DNA of 64,000 nt. Origin: Euryodendron excelsum (lineage: Eukaryota > Streptophyta > Magnoliopsida > Ericales > Pentaphylacaceae). A program made the position numbers and the translations under genes. Below, piece by piece: positions 1 through 11,200 of the stretch; position 1 is the first letter of the stretch, and every line of letters begins with the position of its first letter. The stretch is from assembly GCA_033060915.1 (NCBI GenBank), contig CM065393.1:8890001-8954000 (forward strand), read 5' to 3'. Below the pieces are notes generated by a model. The model searched no databases and had not been told where the DNA came from. It worked only from the letters and a program-made list of their open reading frames with translations.

Positions 1-2275
1 GGTCTGTTGGGGACTGCGGAATTTTTCACAACCTAGCTATAGTGTATACGCATACTACCAAAAATTTCGATCTGATTAGCATAGCCTAATCTACGTGATT
101 AGAATATACCTTCGAGATCTCTCTAGTTTGATCCCAAATAACAATAATCAGCACTAAGCACGAAGCAGCCGCTCGAACTCAACTTTTAGACTTTTGCTGT
201 ATTCCTCGTACATACCTTGCTCTACAGAGAGTGGGCTCGCCGCTGCTAGGGTTTCTCTTCTTCACAAAATCATGTATCTCTCAATTATGTGTAGAGTGTG
301 TAACCCTAGCAGCTCTTAGAGCGCGTATATATAGAGGCTACAATAGGGACCATAGGATTAGTATAACTAGGGCTTCCTACGCAAATAAGGACTCCTAATC
401 CAACCAGGATTAATCCTTAATTACGTAAATTATAATTTATACCACTAACGAATTATAATTGCACTCCCTGTTATACTAGAAATTATATTTCGAGCTCCAT
501 ATTATTAAATGCCTATTTATCTCCCCACGTTAAGATTACAGATATCCGTCTATTAAATTAAATTACTGACAATTAAATTTAATAGACTTATTTAATTCCT
601 TGAGACCTTCCACTTAACTTATTTGATATGTCAGATTCATAATCTACCTGCAGGGTTTGACATAATAAAAACTTACAAGCTTCCTCAAGGGGGTATCATC
701 AATCCCTATACAGGGACGTGGATTCCATCAATAATAAATTTTCACCATACACATAATGTTATCGTCCAACTCACTGAGTTTATTGACCCACAAAGAATCT
801 TACTCTTCTGTGAATCAAAATAACAAATACTACATGCACGTGTCTATTTATTATGTTAGGATTAAGGGTATAAGCACTCATAATAATCATGAGATATTAA
901 TTGTTTTATATAGTCAGTATAAAAACAATTACCTCAACACGGTCCTGTTCAATACACACAAAGTGTACTAGTGCAAGGAGTTGGAACTATACCATTCCCC
1001 ATAGTCAAGACAGACCTTTTAAAATCTTGTACTACAGTCCTACTGATGGTGTGTCCATTTCCATCTAAGACTGTGAACGATTAACTTATATTCCATAAGA
1101 ACTGATAATCTGGTCTTCCGTGTGTAAGTCGTACTCTATACACCAATCATTTACTATATAGAATAAGAGACACACATGCATAATCATTAAATAAATAACG
1201 CAATGCAAACATTTTTCACATAGATTCTCATTAAAATGGAATAACTAATTTATTAATAAATACTAAAGTCACTACATAAAGCATTTCTTTTAGTATAAAT
1301 TTTCAACAAGGTCAACATCCACCACCGGAATTTACAACTGATCATCGATGCAAGCATATCAATTCATACATTGAATATTCACTGTCGAAATTATTTTCCT
1401 ATCTCTCCTTAGTCATAGTTAATTAAAAACAAGCGATCTCATTAACCCTAACTATTAAACAACCCAGGATAAGCACTCAAGATTTAATCTAGTAGCAGCC
1501 TTAAGAATTAGAGAAATCGATGAAACTAAACAACACAAGCACAAGCAGTTGCATTTAATTTAGTCGAATGTCCTTCCTAAGATATAATAATTTCTAATGC
1601 AGCAAATCATTAAATCTCAGTTGCTTCACAAATCAGAGGAATCAAACAATTACGGATTTGATATCTAATCCAACAGTAGATTGCAATGAATAATAAACTA
1701 GTAGGTCTCCTAGCGATTAAACAAGACAATCATGAAGATAGGCACAGAAGTACATCTGATACTCAAAGCATAAATCGAATAATGAAAACAAATTAAATCT
1801 CACAGTTTATTATTAATTCCGAGGCTTCTGTTTCCTTTGACCAAGATTCAAAGTTTAGCCATGCAGGGCCATGAAAACAACTCAAATAATAACCTAGAAT
1901 AATTTGGAAAAAGCCAACAACCCTAAAAACAAAACAGTCCCAGCTTTTATGGGCTTCTAAAATTCTGCAGCTACGCACAACCGTTCGAACGCCCTTACTA
2001 CCATTCGAACGCCCTTACTACCGTTCGGACCATCATTCGAACGATACGTCAAACACACTTCGAATGTTAAAATTGCTCTCTATATATTTTGAATGCTCTT
2101 CGAACCTAAACTTGACGTGAATCTATTTGATGTACCGTTCGAATGCTTCTTCTACCGTTCGAATACTTCTTCCATTTTAGCTCGAATTTGTCCCTTTTAA
2201 GCTAGGATTCTCTTCCTTGGCATTCCATAGCAACCTAAATCAAAATATAAGAATAGTGGGTGTCTTTAGGCAACA
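1..2275 (-). repeat. Probable long terminal repeat of an unidentified retrotransposon, reversed
   Basis: The stretch begins TGTTGGGGACTGCGG at position 5 and a candidate opposite end CAACA lies at 2271-2275. On the minus strand a TATA-like run sits near 330-340, followed by a leader-like stretch down to position 5, which is the layout of a promoter-bearing LTR read right to left. No protein-coding segment is recognised; the short ORFs are not supported. A matching target-site duplication was not found (only four bases of left flank are in the window), so the right boundary is a guess. It abuts the truncated Tat-lineage pol remnant, which starts near 2346. Confidence 0.35.
1979..2177. repeat. 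TTCGAA-rich minisatellite
   Basis: About three head-to-tail copies of a 20-bp unit (CGTTCGAACGCCCTTACTAC-like) lie at 1979-2045. Related units (ACCGTTCGAATGCTTCTT) lie at 2133-2177. Each copy has a TTCGAA palindrome at its centre. It lies inside the putative reversed LTR. Confidence 0.6.
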
Positions 2276-2345
2276 AAGAAGTATAAAAGATTAAACATTA
2301 AGGGAGAAAAATATGACATTTGCATTCTCATCAGGGGGCAACAGA

Positions 2346-3000
2346 ACGATATCCCAAAATGGAGCTACTGGCTCTCGCCTTAGTAACGTCGGCTCAAAGA
2401 TTAAGACCATATTTCCAAGCCCACACTATAGTGGTTCTAACTGACCAGCCACCGTAGAAGATTCTCCAAAAACCAGAGGCCTCAGGCCAATTGGTCAAAT
2501 GGTCAATTGAACTTAGCCAGTTCGACATTCACTATCGACCAAGATTGGCAATCAAAGGTCAGGCTGTGGTGGACTTCATCGCTGAGTTCACTCACCCAAC
2601 AACCCAACCTTATGCAGACCCTGATCAGCCACAATGGATACTCAATGTTGCTGGCTCCTCCACCGACACGTCCAGTGCCGCCGGAGTTGTTCTGGCCACC
2701 CTGGAAGGACACAAACTCGAATATGCTGTCAGATTCAGATTCTCAGCCTCTAATAATGAAGCCGAGTACGAAGCTTTCTTAGCTGGCCTCAAAATGGCTA
2801 GGCGAATTGGGGTAGAGCATATCCTGGTATGTAGCGATTCTCAACTCATAATTGAACATGTCCAAGGTGATTACGAGGCCGGAGGGGAAAAAATACAGAA
2901 GTACTACCATCTAGCAAAGAACCTAGCCAAGAGGTTCTCCACAGTACTATTAGAAAGAGTACCCAGACTACAGAATGAGGAGGCAGATTAATTGGCCAAA
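2346..3000 (+). pseudogene. Tat-lineage Ty3/gypsy pol remnant: RNase H and second (archaeal-type) RNase H
   Basis: Translation near 2346-2620 reads like the end of the reverse-transcriptase-linked RNase H (LALALVTSAQRLRPYFQAHT, then LVKWSIELSQFDIHYRPR). It is followed by a second RNase H domain with the NNEAEYEAFLAGLK and CSDSQLI signatures. Two tandem RNase H domains mark the Tat clade of Ty3/gypsy elements. The first acidic residue of the second domain is altered (NVAGSS where the family has a VDG-like motif). A stop (TAA, 2989-2991) falls after EEAD where a Gln codon is usual. Upstream reverse transcriptase, protease and gag are missing, so the element is truncated at its 5' side. It is inactive. 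Confidence 0.85.
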
Positions 3001-4339
3001 ATAGCCTCATCTCAAAAAGAAAACCCGGGAGTCCCGATGGAGGTGCTAGATTCGCCTAGCATTCAGAGATATGAGATACATCAGGTGGAACAAGAAGTTT
3101 GAGTGGGCAACATTGATCAGAGTTTATTTGGAGCAATGGGCCTTGCCAGATGACAAGACTAAGGCCAGAAGGATCTAATACAGAGCCAGCAAATACACTA
3201 TGATGAACAGGGCATTATACAAAAGAGGGCACTTCCTACCTTGGCTCAGGTGTGTAGGTAAAGCAGACATTGATTACGTCATGAGAGAGGTGCACGAAGG
3301 GGTGTGTGGCAACTACTCAGGCAGACGAGCCCTAGCCAAGAAGATACTCAAAATAGGCTACGATTGGCCTACCATGGAAAAAGATGCCTAAGACTTCGTA
3401 AGAAGATGCGACAAGTGTCAAAGGTTTTCCAACATCCTAAGGTAACCACCTTAGGAACTGACACCCATCCAGAGCCCATAGCCATTCGCCCAGTGGGGAA
3501 TCGGCATTGTGGGACCATTATCTTTGGGAAAAGGCCAGACCAAATTCGTAATGGTGGCTGTAGACTACTTTACCAAGTAGGCCAAGGCTGAGGCCGTCGC
3601 CACCATCACCGAATAAAGAATGAAGAGCTTCCTATGGAAAAATATCATTTGCAGGTTCAGAATCCCCAAGGTGGTTACCACAGACAACGGGAACAATTCA
3701 AGGGTGGCCAATTTGGATAGATGTGCTCAGACCTCCAGATCAACCATCATTTCTCATCTCCAGAGCACCCCCAAGCCAACGGTCAAGTGGAAGTCACTAA
3801 CAGGACCCTGTTCAACATCATCAAGGCCAAGCTAGAAAAGGCAAAAGGCTTATGGGCTGAAGAGCTTCCTATCATTTTTTGGGCCTATCGGACAACTGAG
3901 AGGGTAGCGATAGGGCACACACCCCCTTCTCGTTAACGTTTGGATTGGAAGCAGTCATCCTAATGGAGATAGGTCTGCACAACCCCAAGGTCGAACACTA
4001 TAAACCAGAGGCTAACAACGAGACCTTGGAGGTAAGCCTAGATCTACTTAAGGAAAAAGGTTACAAGCAGCCATGGAAGTAGCAAGATACCAGCAGAGGA
4101 TGCATAGATACCATGACACTAGGGTAATACCCAGGACATTCAAGATAGGAGATTTGGTCCTTAAGAAAGTCAATCAGTCCACTAGGAAGCTCAGTGACGG
4201 AACACTTGGGCTAAATTGGGCAGGACCGTACAGAGTGAAGGGATTTTCCCAAAAGTGGACCTATTGGTTAACAGGACTAGACAACAAGGACCTACTCAGC
4301 CATTGGCATGCTGAGCACTTGAGGCAGTATTATGTATGA
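3001..4339 (+). pseudogene. Tat-lineage integrase remnant, frameshifted
   Basis: The pieces, in order, are these. The zinc-binding region near 3200-3420 reads EVHEGVCGNYSG then CDKCQRF, with the second His of the HHCC set replaced by Tyr. Core fragments follow (WGIGIVGPL, VDYFTK, TTDNGN). Next is the Glu-bearing helix HPQANGQVEVTNRTLF at about 3767. Last is a C-terminal GPY/F-type module at 4073-4339 (FKIGDLVLKK, LNWAGPYRVKG, HWHAEHLRQYYV). The catalytic Asp of the first core motif is Gly here. Several stops and frame changes separate the pieces, so no active integrase can be made. It continues the RNase H remnant in the same orientation and is followed directly by the element's 3' minisatellite. 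Confidence 0.85.
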
Positions 4340-4424
4340 TGTAATCCGCCTTCATTAATGAAATGCCTACTCTTTAGAGGCTCTAAATGATCCTATTTAC
4401 TTGCATGGCTCATGAAGAAAAAGG

Positions 4425-4910
4425 CTACTAAGCCCTAACTGGTTAGTCCACGAGACTGACTAGACCAGTCGAAAGGCCAAACAAGGCTACCAAGACCACA
4501 TGGTCAGTCCACGAGACTGACCAGATAAGCCCAAAGGCCAAAAGGCTACCAAGCCCACGTGGTCAGTCCACGAGACCGACCAAATAAGTCGAAAGGCCAA
4601 ACAAGGCTACTAAGCTCAACAGGCCAATCCACGAGACCGGCCAGACAAGTCGAAGGCCAAAAGGCTACCAAGCCCACCTTGTCAGTCTCGTAAGCCGAAA
4701 GGCCAAAAGGCCAAAAGGCTATAAGCCCACCTGGTCAGTCCACGAGACTGACCAGATAAGCCGAAAGGCCAAACAAGGTTACCAAGCCCCCCAAGTTAGT
4801 CCATGAGACTGACCAGGCCAGCTTTCTTTGATGCTTTGGCTGTTGTTATAACCCAACTATAACCCTAACGTCAAGGGCTCCAAGCCTGGTCAGTCCATGA
4901 GATTGATAGG
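4425..4910 (+). repeat. Minisatellite, ~60-bp unit with GGTCAGTC/GACTGACC hairpin, 3' region of Tat element
   Basis: Seven to eight imperfect copies, starting near 4432, 4491, 4549, 4609, 4668, 4720 and 4780. Each carries an inverted repeat GGTCAGTC-CACGA-GACTGACC, then AGTCGAAAGGCCAAACAAGGCTAC. Tandem arrays between pol and the 3' LTR are a known trait of Tat-lineage elements. The position, just after the integrase C-terminus, fits that. Bases 4911-5154 after it are a junction with nothing recognised. Confidence 0.85.
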
Positions 4911-5154
4911 TCAAACCAAAAGTCCAAAAGGACAAAACTCCACCAAGTCTAGCTAGCCTGCCCACGAGGTTATTGGTACGGTTGAGACCAAAAGGACCTA
5001 CCTATCGAACTAAGGTTGGTATATCATTTTGTTTCTAAAATCTTTCTGCCCAAAATTGGAAGCTTTGAACATGTGAGTGAAAAAAATTTGTTCTTCCTAT
5101 AGGCTTTCCTGACCAACACCAAAATTGATATTCCCTTTTACATTCTCACAAACA

Positions 5155-5825
5155 TGGCCCATACCTCTACCACATCCACTAAAAATTTACCCTATGGAAT
5201 GTTACTCACTAAGATTTTCAAGCACTTTCAAGTGAACCTAATGGGTGAGAACTACAGAAAACCTGACCCTTATAGTGATGAATACAGCAAGTACACACTG
5301 GGTAGGATGGGCTACAAGAAAGTAAATGGCTAATGGGTTTCACGACCTAAGAAAGTTGCCGCTGGTAGTACTCCTCATGGGAGAGCCTCTGCTTCTGGAC
5401 CTCGAAAACCCTTGGCACAATCTCTAGAAGCTACTAAAGTTGAAGCCTTCATGGGAAATATAATGGATCTGATTCACTCCATGAACCACAAACTTGACAA
5501 TGGGCTGGCACAGCTGAAAAACCTTAAGAAAGATGTGAATGAGTTAAAGAAGGCTCAAGGGATTGCTGTTGAGGAAGAGGAAGCAGAAGACGAAGAAGTC
5601 AGTAAAGAGGAAGATCAGGCAGAAAAGGAATTTGAAACTGAAAATGAAACTCCAGCAAGAAATCAAGAAGAAGAGGAACAAGACGAAGGATCTAAACACG
5701 AGGACACATCAAATGAGTCTAGGGATAGCTTATTCGATGTCCAAAGGAAGAGAGTTGGTACAGCCAAGAGAGTCACATCAACTTACCAGTCTCTAGATTA
5801 TTGGGCAAGCTGTGATATAGTCTAA
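5155..5825 (+). pseudogene. Env-like / putative plant transposon protein ORF remnant of a Sirevirus-like element
   Basis: An ATG at 5155 opens a frame with LPYGMLLTKIFKHFQVNL and LGRMGYKKVNG, then a stop (TAA, 5329-5331). The frame resumes through 5412-5825. The pattern (PYG-LLT-IF-HF, later M-Y-K, then W) resembles the C-terminal half of the plant proteins annotated as envelope-like or putative transposon proteins encoded near the 3' end of Sirevirus-type copia elements. That attribution is from memory of the family. Residues after 5450 form a likely coiled coil (heptad-like Leu/Ile in MDLIHSMNHKLDNGLAQLKN) and then a very acidic Glu-rich tail. Downstream are three polypurine tracts and an LTR in the same orientation, supporting a 3'-terminal ORF of that element. 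No gag or pol of this element remains in the window. Confidence 0.5.
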
Positions 5826-6525
5826 GGCCTCGATACTTTTGGCCCTTCTAATACTGCCTCTAATCCAGTCGACTTATCCCCCTCTCCCTCCGCATCTCCT
5901 TAACTTCCTCCCACAGTTCCTCACACTTCTCTTGCATCAAAGTCCTTACACTATGGCCTTGTTACAACTGTGTTTGCTTTACATTATAGTTCTGTTACAC
6001 ATTTTGTGGATATCAATTGTCAAATCTTTTGTAATACTTTTTGAATGAAATATGACTCTGTTATTTTGCCAACTTTATGCCTTGTTGATTGATTGCTTTG
6101 CTTGCTTTCCTGGTTATGCCATTTATCTTGTTATAAGATTTTTTTGCTATTGTACCTGTCTTTATTATACATTTTCTTTCCCTATTTTTGATGGATTGAC
6201 AAAAAGGGGGAGAAGAATCGTACATGAATAGATGGCAATTAACTTATTAACTATTGAATGATTAACTAATAAAGCATGTTCTTAAGGGGAGTAACATGAG
6301 AAATAATTATTTTCCTCCATTTGTTTTGGAATTGACTGATAAAAACTCCTTGAGAGTTTTTTTTGATAAGACAACAAAAAGGATTTTTTTATAAAGTATC
6401 AGTTGCTTAATTATAAAACAGAGGGGGAGCTTTTTACTGGTATGCAATCTGATCATGTCCATTTCATTTAATGTTATATCAATTTCATTTGCAAAATTTT
6501 TGTCATCATAAAAAAAGGGGGAGAT
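5826..6525 (+). other. 3' untranslated region with three polypurine tracts
   Basis: AT-rich non-coding DNA with three separated purine tracts ending GGGGGAG: about 6200-6213 (ACAAAAAGGGGGAG), 6418-6430 (ACAGAGGGGGAGC) and 6510-6524 (AAAAAAAGGGGGAGA). The last lies one base before the LTR start at 6526 and is the probable plus-strand primer. Repeated polypurine tracts are described for Sireviruses; this is the main reason for the lineage call. Confidence 0.75.
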
Positions 6526-8216
6526 TGTTGACTCAAGGTTAATCCCTATGTCAATTTTGATGATAAATAAACCTTGTGTTATTTTATTAATACATTTACT
6601 TAGTGTACAGATTAATAAGAATCATAAATTAGGCTCAAAGTTTGACTCAAAGCTAATATATATAAACTTGGATGCACAACAAGTCAAGAGTCAAGCAATG
6701 CACCAAATAGAGTAGTGACACTTATTCAAACTTCAAATAAATGACTTGCATTCGAAGAGATTGAAAGCATTCAAAAGAAGATTTCATCAAGTGTGCAAAG
6801 GCTCAATGAAGATTGACTTGAACAGATTGAAGGTGTTTGAAAAGAGAATTCATCATAATTGTAAAATCTGTACAAAGAATTCAAGTGAAGACTTCATTTG
6901 GGATGTGAAGAATCAATGAAGATGATATGTGTTCGAAGAAATTGAAAATGTTCAAGAGTAGACTTTATCAAGCTTATAAAATATTCAATGAAGTGATCTT
7001 AAAGAAGAAAGAAGGATTAGTACAAAAAAGAAAGAGCTCGGCAATTAGGCATCATAAATATGAAGCTCTACATAGAAGAAAAAGTCATTAGCAACAGATG
7101 GAAAAAGCTCGGCAATAAAGAAGAAGAGCTCGACATAAATGGAAAGGAGTTCTGGTAGTTTGGCAACAAAACAAATATGACTATCAAGAAGGAAATTCAA
7201 TCCAAATTGAATAGAAGACAACTTTGATGGATTGAAGATCTTAATCTATTATAATACCCCAAAGAGAAGAGTCCTTGAAGATCTTATAGTACTGTTAAAG
7301 CTGAACTTGATCAAAGGAAGGATGAATGAAGATTTCTGGATAATGCGTCGACACATAAAAATGAAGAGTCGATACATGAGGATAGTGGCCAATGTTTGGA
7401 GACAGGATGATCAAAGTGTCGACACATAAGATTAAAGTGTCGACACATAGAGACAGTGAACAACATCTAAAAAATGCAGGATGGATGTATCGATACATGG
7501 AAATCAAGTGTCGACACCTGGGGACTAACAACTAATTTTTCTAACGTTATAACGGACTAAACTCGCATTAAATGAGCCTCCAACTACCTCTAATGGGTGA
7601 ATTTAATACAAGGATTTATATGTAAGCTTCCAACTGCATTTAGACATAAGAAATACAAGAGATACAACATTCACTGACTGATCAAGCTGAGAAATTCTAA
7701 AAAGTTCCATTTGTCTTCGTTTTGGCATTTAGTGAGCTATTCAATTCCTATCTACTCTTCATAGAGAGTTTTTATTTCATTTGTATATCTTTCATACACT
7801 TGCAAGTGAGAGTTTCAGTGTTCTCTTGTAAAGGAAAAACACTTGTAAGTTAAAGCAGATCTTGAACAAAACCACTTGATAGCTGAAAGAACTTGTGAAG
7901 AAGTTCTTCTATAAAAGTGAGCTGAGCACCTTGGAAATTAGCATCTACTTTGTAATTATAGATTGCATAATGGAAGAAGACTTCAAGGGGATCTTGGGGT
8001 GAGGACGTAAACCACAAATTGTGGTTGAACCTCGTTAATTCTTGGTGTGCTTTCTCTTGCTCTGTTTTCATTTCTTTGTTAATTACATTGCATTGCATAT
8101 ATTTTAAATCACAGTTTTATTGATTAGATTATTTTTAATTAATCTTAATTGCTTTAATTTTTCAAAAAACCCAATTCACCCCCCCCCCCCCCCTCGGGTT
8201 GTCTTTTGGGCTAACA
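6526..8216 (+). mobile_element. 3' LTR of a Sirevirus-like Ty1/copia element (1691 bp)
   Basis: The LTR begins TGTTGACTCAAGG right after the last polypurine tract. It ends in a conserved tail (AACCCAATTCACC, a C run, GGTTGTCTTTTGGG) followed by CTAACA. A TATA-like sequence lies near 7615 (GATTTATATG). The same start and tail occur in the solo LTR at 36663-38645, which defines both ends independently. The sequence after the end is TATAG; the matching upstream duplication is outside the recognisable element. The right flank (8217 on) is reversed giant-LTR sequence (copy C), so this element inserted there, or a later deletion joined them. The short minus-strand ORFs inside are chance frames. Confidence 0.88.
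7345..7530. repeat. Palindromic TGTCGACA motifs inside the Sirevirus LTR
   Basis: At least five spaced copies of a GTCGACACAT or TCGATACAT motif lie in about 185 bp, several containing the perfect palindrome TGTCGACA. The homologous part of the solo LTR (about 37600-37980) carries the variant GCCGACTCATG repeated with AGAGTCG motifs. The array position is therefore kept while its unit changed. Confidence 0.6.
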
Positions 8217-11200
8217 TATAGAACCCTTTTTGAATGTCTCACTTACGCTTGAACAATTCTAACCATGGAAAGATTAAGGTTGCTTGAAGAATCTGATGTT
8301 CGAAAATTGTTTTCGAAAAGAGCTTTTGAAAACACTTAGGGTTTTGGAACCCTAATATAGATAACCTTGAAGGTTGTATTTAATGTATCACCTTCTGTTG
8401 GAATCCCTACCTTCTGTTGGAATCCCTAACTATAAAGGGTGAGGGACACTTTAGGGTTTTGAGTTTTTGGGAACATTTTGAAAATAGTTTTTAAAAAATG
8501 TTTAGTGTCTAGCCATTTTAGTTGAGACAAGTTTAAGAGAACTATTTGGAAGCATCTTTTTGAAACTAGAGTATGGAAGTAATTGAAAAAATTTCGGGGT
8601 TGATTTTGGAAATCTCAATAGAGTAGGATGTTTTGAAAAGTATACTATGTCTATGTTTTTTATTTGAAAGGTTATTTGAATAGGGGTCTTTGAATTGGAA
8701 CCTTGAAGTTTAGTAATCTTGGTTGGGATGATCTAATGTTAACTAATTATGGTTAGGTTCACCTAGGGTTAAGGTCACCTAGGGTTAACTAACTTGGGTT
8801 AGGTTAATCTAGGGTTAGACAAGGGTCGAGTTAACCTAGGAGTGGAAAGTGATTTTTGAAAAGTGGTTTTATGCATGAAACTTGAAAGTGTGCTTTGAAA
8901 ACAATTTTATAAAAACCACTCAAGTGAGTGTTGGGTTCATGTGGTTAGTATTTGGAAACTACTCGAGAGAGGGTTGCCTTGGAACCATTTCAACCACTAA
9001 CTCAAGAAAGCAAGACTTATGAAAATCAATATTGAATTGACAGTTTTGAAGACTTCTTTGCTTGAAAAATTAAAGAGAATGGACCTTTGAAAATTAGTTT
9101 TGGAAAGGAGTTTTTGAAAAACCACTTTTGAGATTTTGAAAACTACTCTAAAAAATAGGTGTTCATATGGTTGATTTGAAGAAAATCACTCCAAAGAGAA
9201 CTCCATGGGACAATTTCAACCACAATATTCAAGAGAGCAAAACTTTTAAAAATTAAGATAAAAATGGTAGTTTTGAAAAACCATTTTTATGCAATTGAAA
9301 GGGAATGAAATTTGAGAACCCTTCTCGAAGAGGGTTGTTTCGAAAATCACTTTTGGGGTGTAGAAAACCAATTCTAATGAACTAGGTTTTATATGGTCAA
9401 GATGATGGGAAGACCACTCAAGAGAGGTTTCCAAGGGACCATTTCAACCACAAGGTTCAACAGAGTGGATACTACAAAATCAATATATAAGAGAAGAGTT
9501 TGAAAACTAATTTATACCATATGAAATGCAAAGATATACAAGGATGCAAAATAAAGTCAAGGGGCTTGAGGGGGGGGGGTGTTTCTAAGATATAGAAATT
9601 GAGAGTTTGACCTAGGCTTCCAAGAACCAATTCTTAGAACCATTTTTGGAAGGCATTTGGATGTGGGATTTGAAAAGATATAGAAATAAAGATAGTGAAG
9701 TTTTACAAAAATATGATGGACATGAAAATGGGGCCAAACATGCAATACATGAACATGGTAACCATATGGAAGGGGGTCATGAATTCATACAAGGCTATAG
9801 GCCACACCAAATTGCAAGGTGCTCCAAGGCCATGTCATCTTAAAGTAGGCTAGTGAGAGATCCCCCCATACGGTGGCTCTCACAAACTTTCCTCTAGGCG
9901 TGAACTAGAAGCTCACTTGTTTCAAGCATGCAAGAAAAAGGGGTAGAAGATGGGGGTTTAAAATAGAGAATAGTTAAATAGGCTAGGAGGAAGAAGAGAA
10001 GAGTAGGGATGACAAAAATGTAAAAAAGAAAACTACATTTTGCCTTCAAACACTTTCAAGCTTCCATGGATGCTTTGACTTGAACTTTAATGGCATTAAA
10101 GAGGCTTGAAGGGGCTGGAATAGGATCTTTTAAGGCATTGGGAACTTTGTTGGTGGAGTGTATGGGCTAGAGGAAGGTGGAATCTAACTTAGGTGCTTAG
10201 AGGGTGAGGTGTATATAGAATTTCAAGGTTCAGAGGCTATTTCTACAGAGCTTCGCTACTGTTTTCGATCCTAGAATATACAAAGGGGGAGGCATATATT
10301 TATAGGCAAGCTGGAGAGGGCTGGCGCATGTAGTACATACATCTGGGCAAATTTTGCCCTAGCATATGTGCTACATGCACCAGTATTGTTCCACTACTTG
10401 AATGCCACATGGTGCACTCCGTACTAGCTCAATTTTAGGGAGCAAGCAAAGTTTTGATCGATCTGATCAAAATTTGGGCACATATAGCATACACTCCGCC
10501 GCCGAGAATGTTTGTTTAAACTCTATCTTGATAATTGTGCAATCTAAGAAGGATATGGGAAAATTAGTCATGCCCACAATGTTTTCCTAGTGTTTCTCAA
10601 AAACCTGAAATTTTTGGGGAGTTTGAAAGGTGTTCATAAGAGTGAGATATTGTCTTAGAAAGCGTGTATGAAAACACACTTTTGTGAAGCGTCTGTGATA
10701 CGCTCTGTGGATGTTCAAAAGTAGCAGTTTTTGGACCATGTGATCAGGGCCTTCGGGAAGCGATCTATCCAATCGGACCGTATTAATGGAAAGTGCTTAT
10801 GGGAATTTTCTAATTTATGTATTTCTTAAGTTATTTGATGGTGCGTTATAATCCTCGAATCGGGAGGAAAAGACAACCTTAGCAGAGCGTCTGCGAGATG
10901 CTCCAAGGGACTTTTGTCGACTTGGAAGTGTTTAGAGTCACGGGACTTACCTTGGGTTAAACAGGGGCGTATGATAAGATTTGCCATTTGGTACCCAGAG
11001 TTGATGTGGTTTTGGGGTGCGCTTGGGCCACTAGGGGTAAAATGATCATTTTGGCCGGAATTGGTCAAAAAGGCTCAGCATGGATTGGAATGGCATATTA
11101 AGCGTGCCAGATTGTTTGAGAGCAATCATGGAAGATGTTTTCACTATTTGGTAGGATTTGTATTGTGTTAGGGTACCTAGGGGCAAGACGGTCATTTTGA

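Noticed and set aside
1..2275. Solo LTR with target-site duplication
   Set aside because: Only four bases of left flank exist in the window and they do not match the right flank of the candidate end. The right boundary is uncertain.
4425..4910. CRISPR-like array (regular repeats with dyads)
   Set aside because: The repeats are contiguous without unique spacers and lie in a plant retrotransposon. The same applies to 40865-41140 and 62217-62625.
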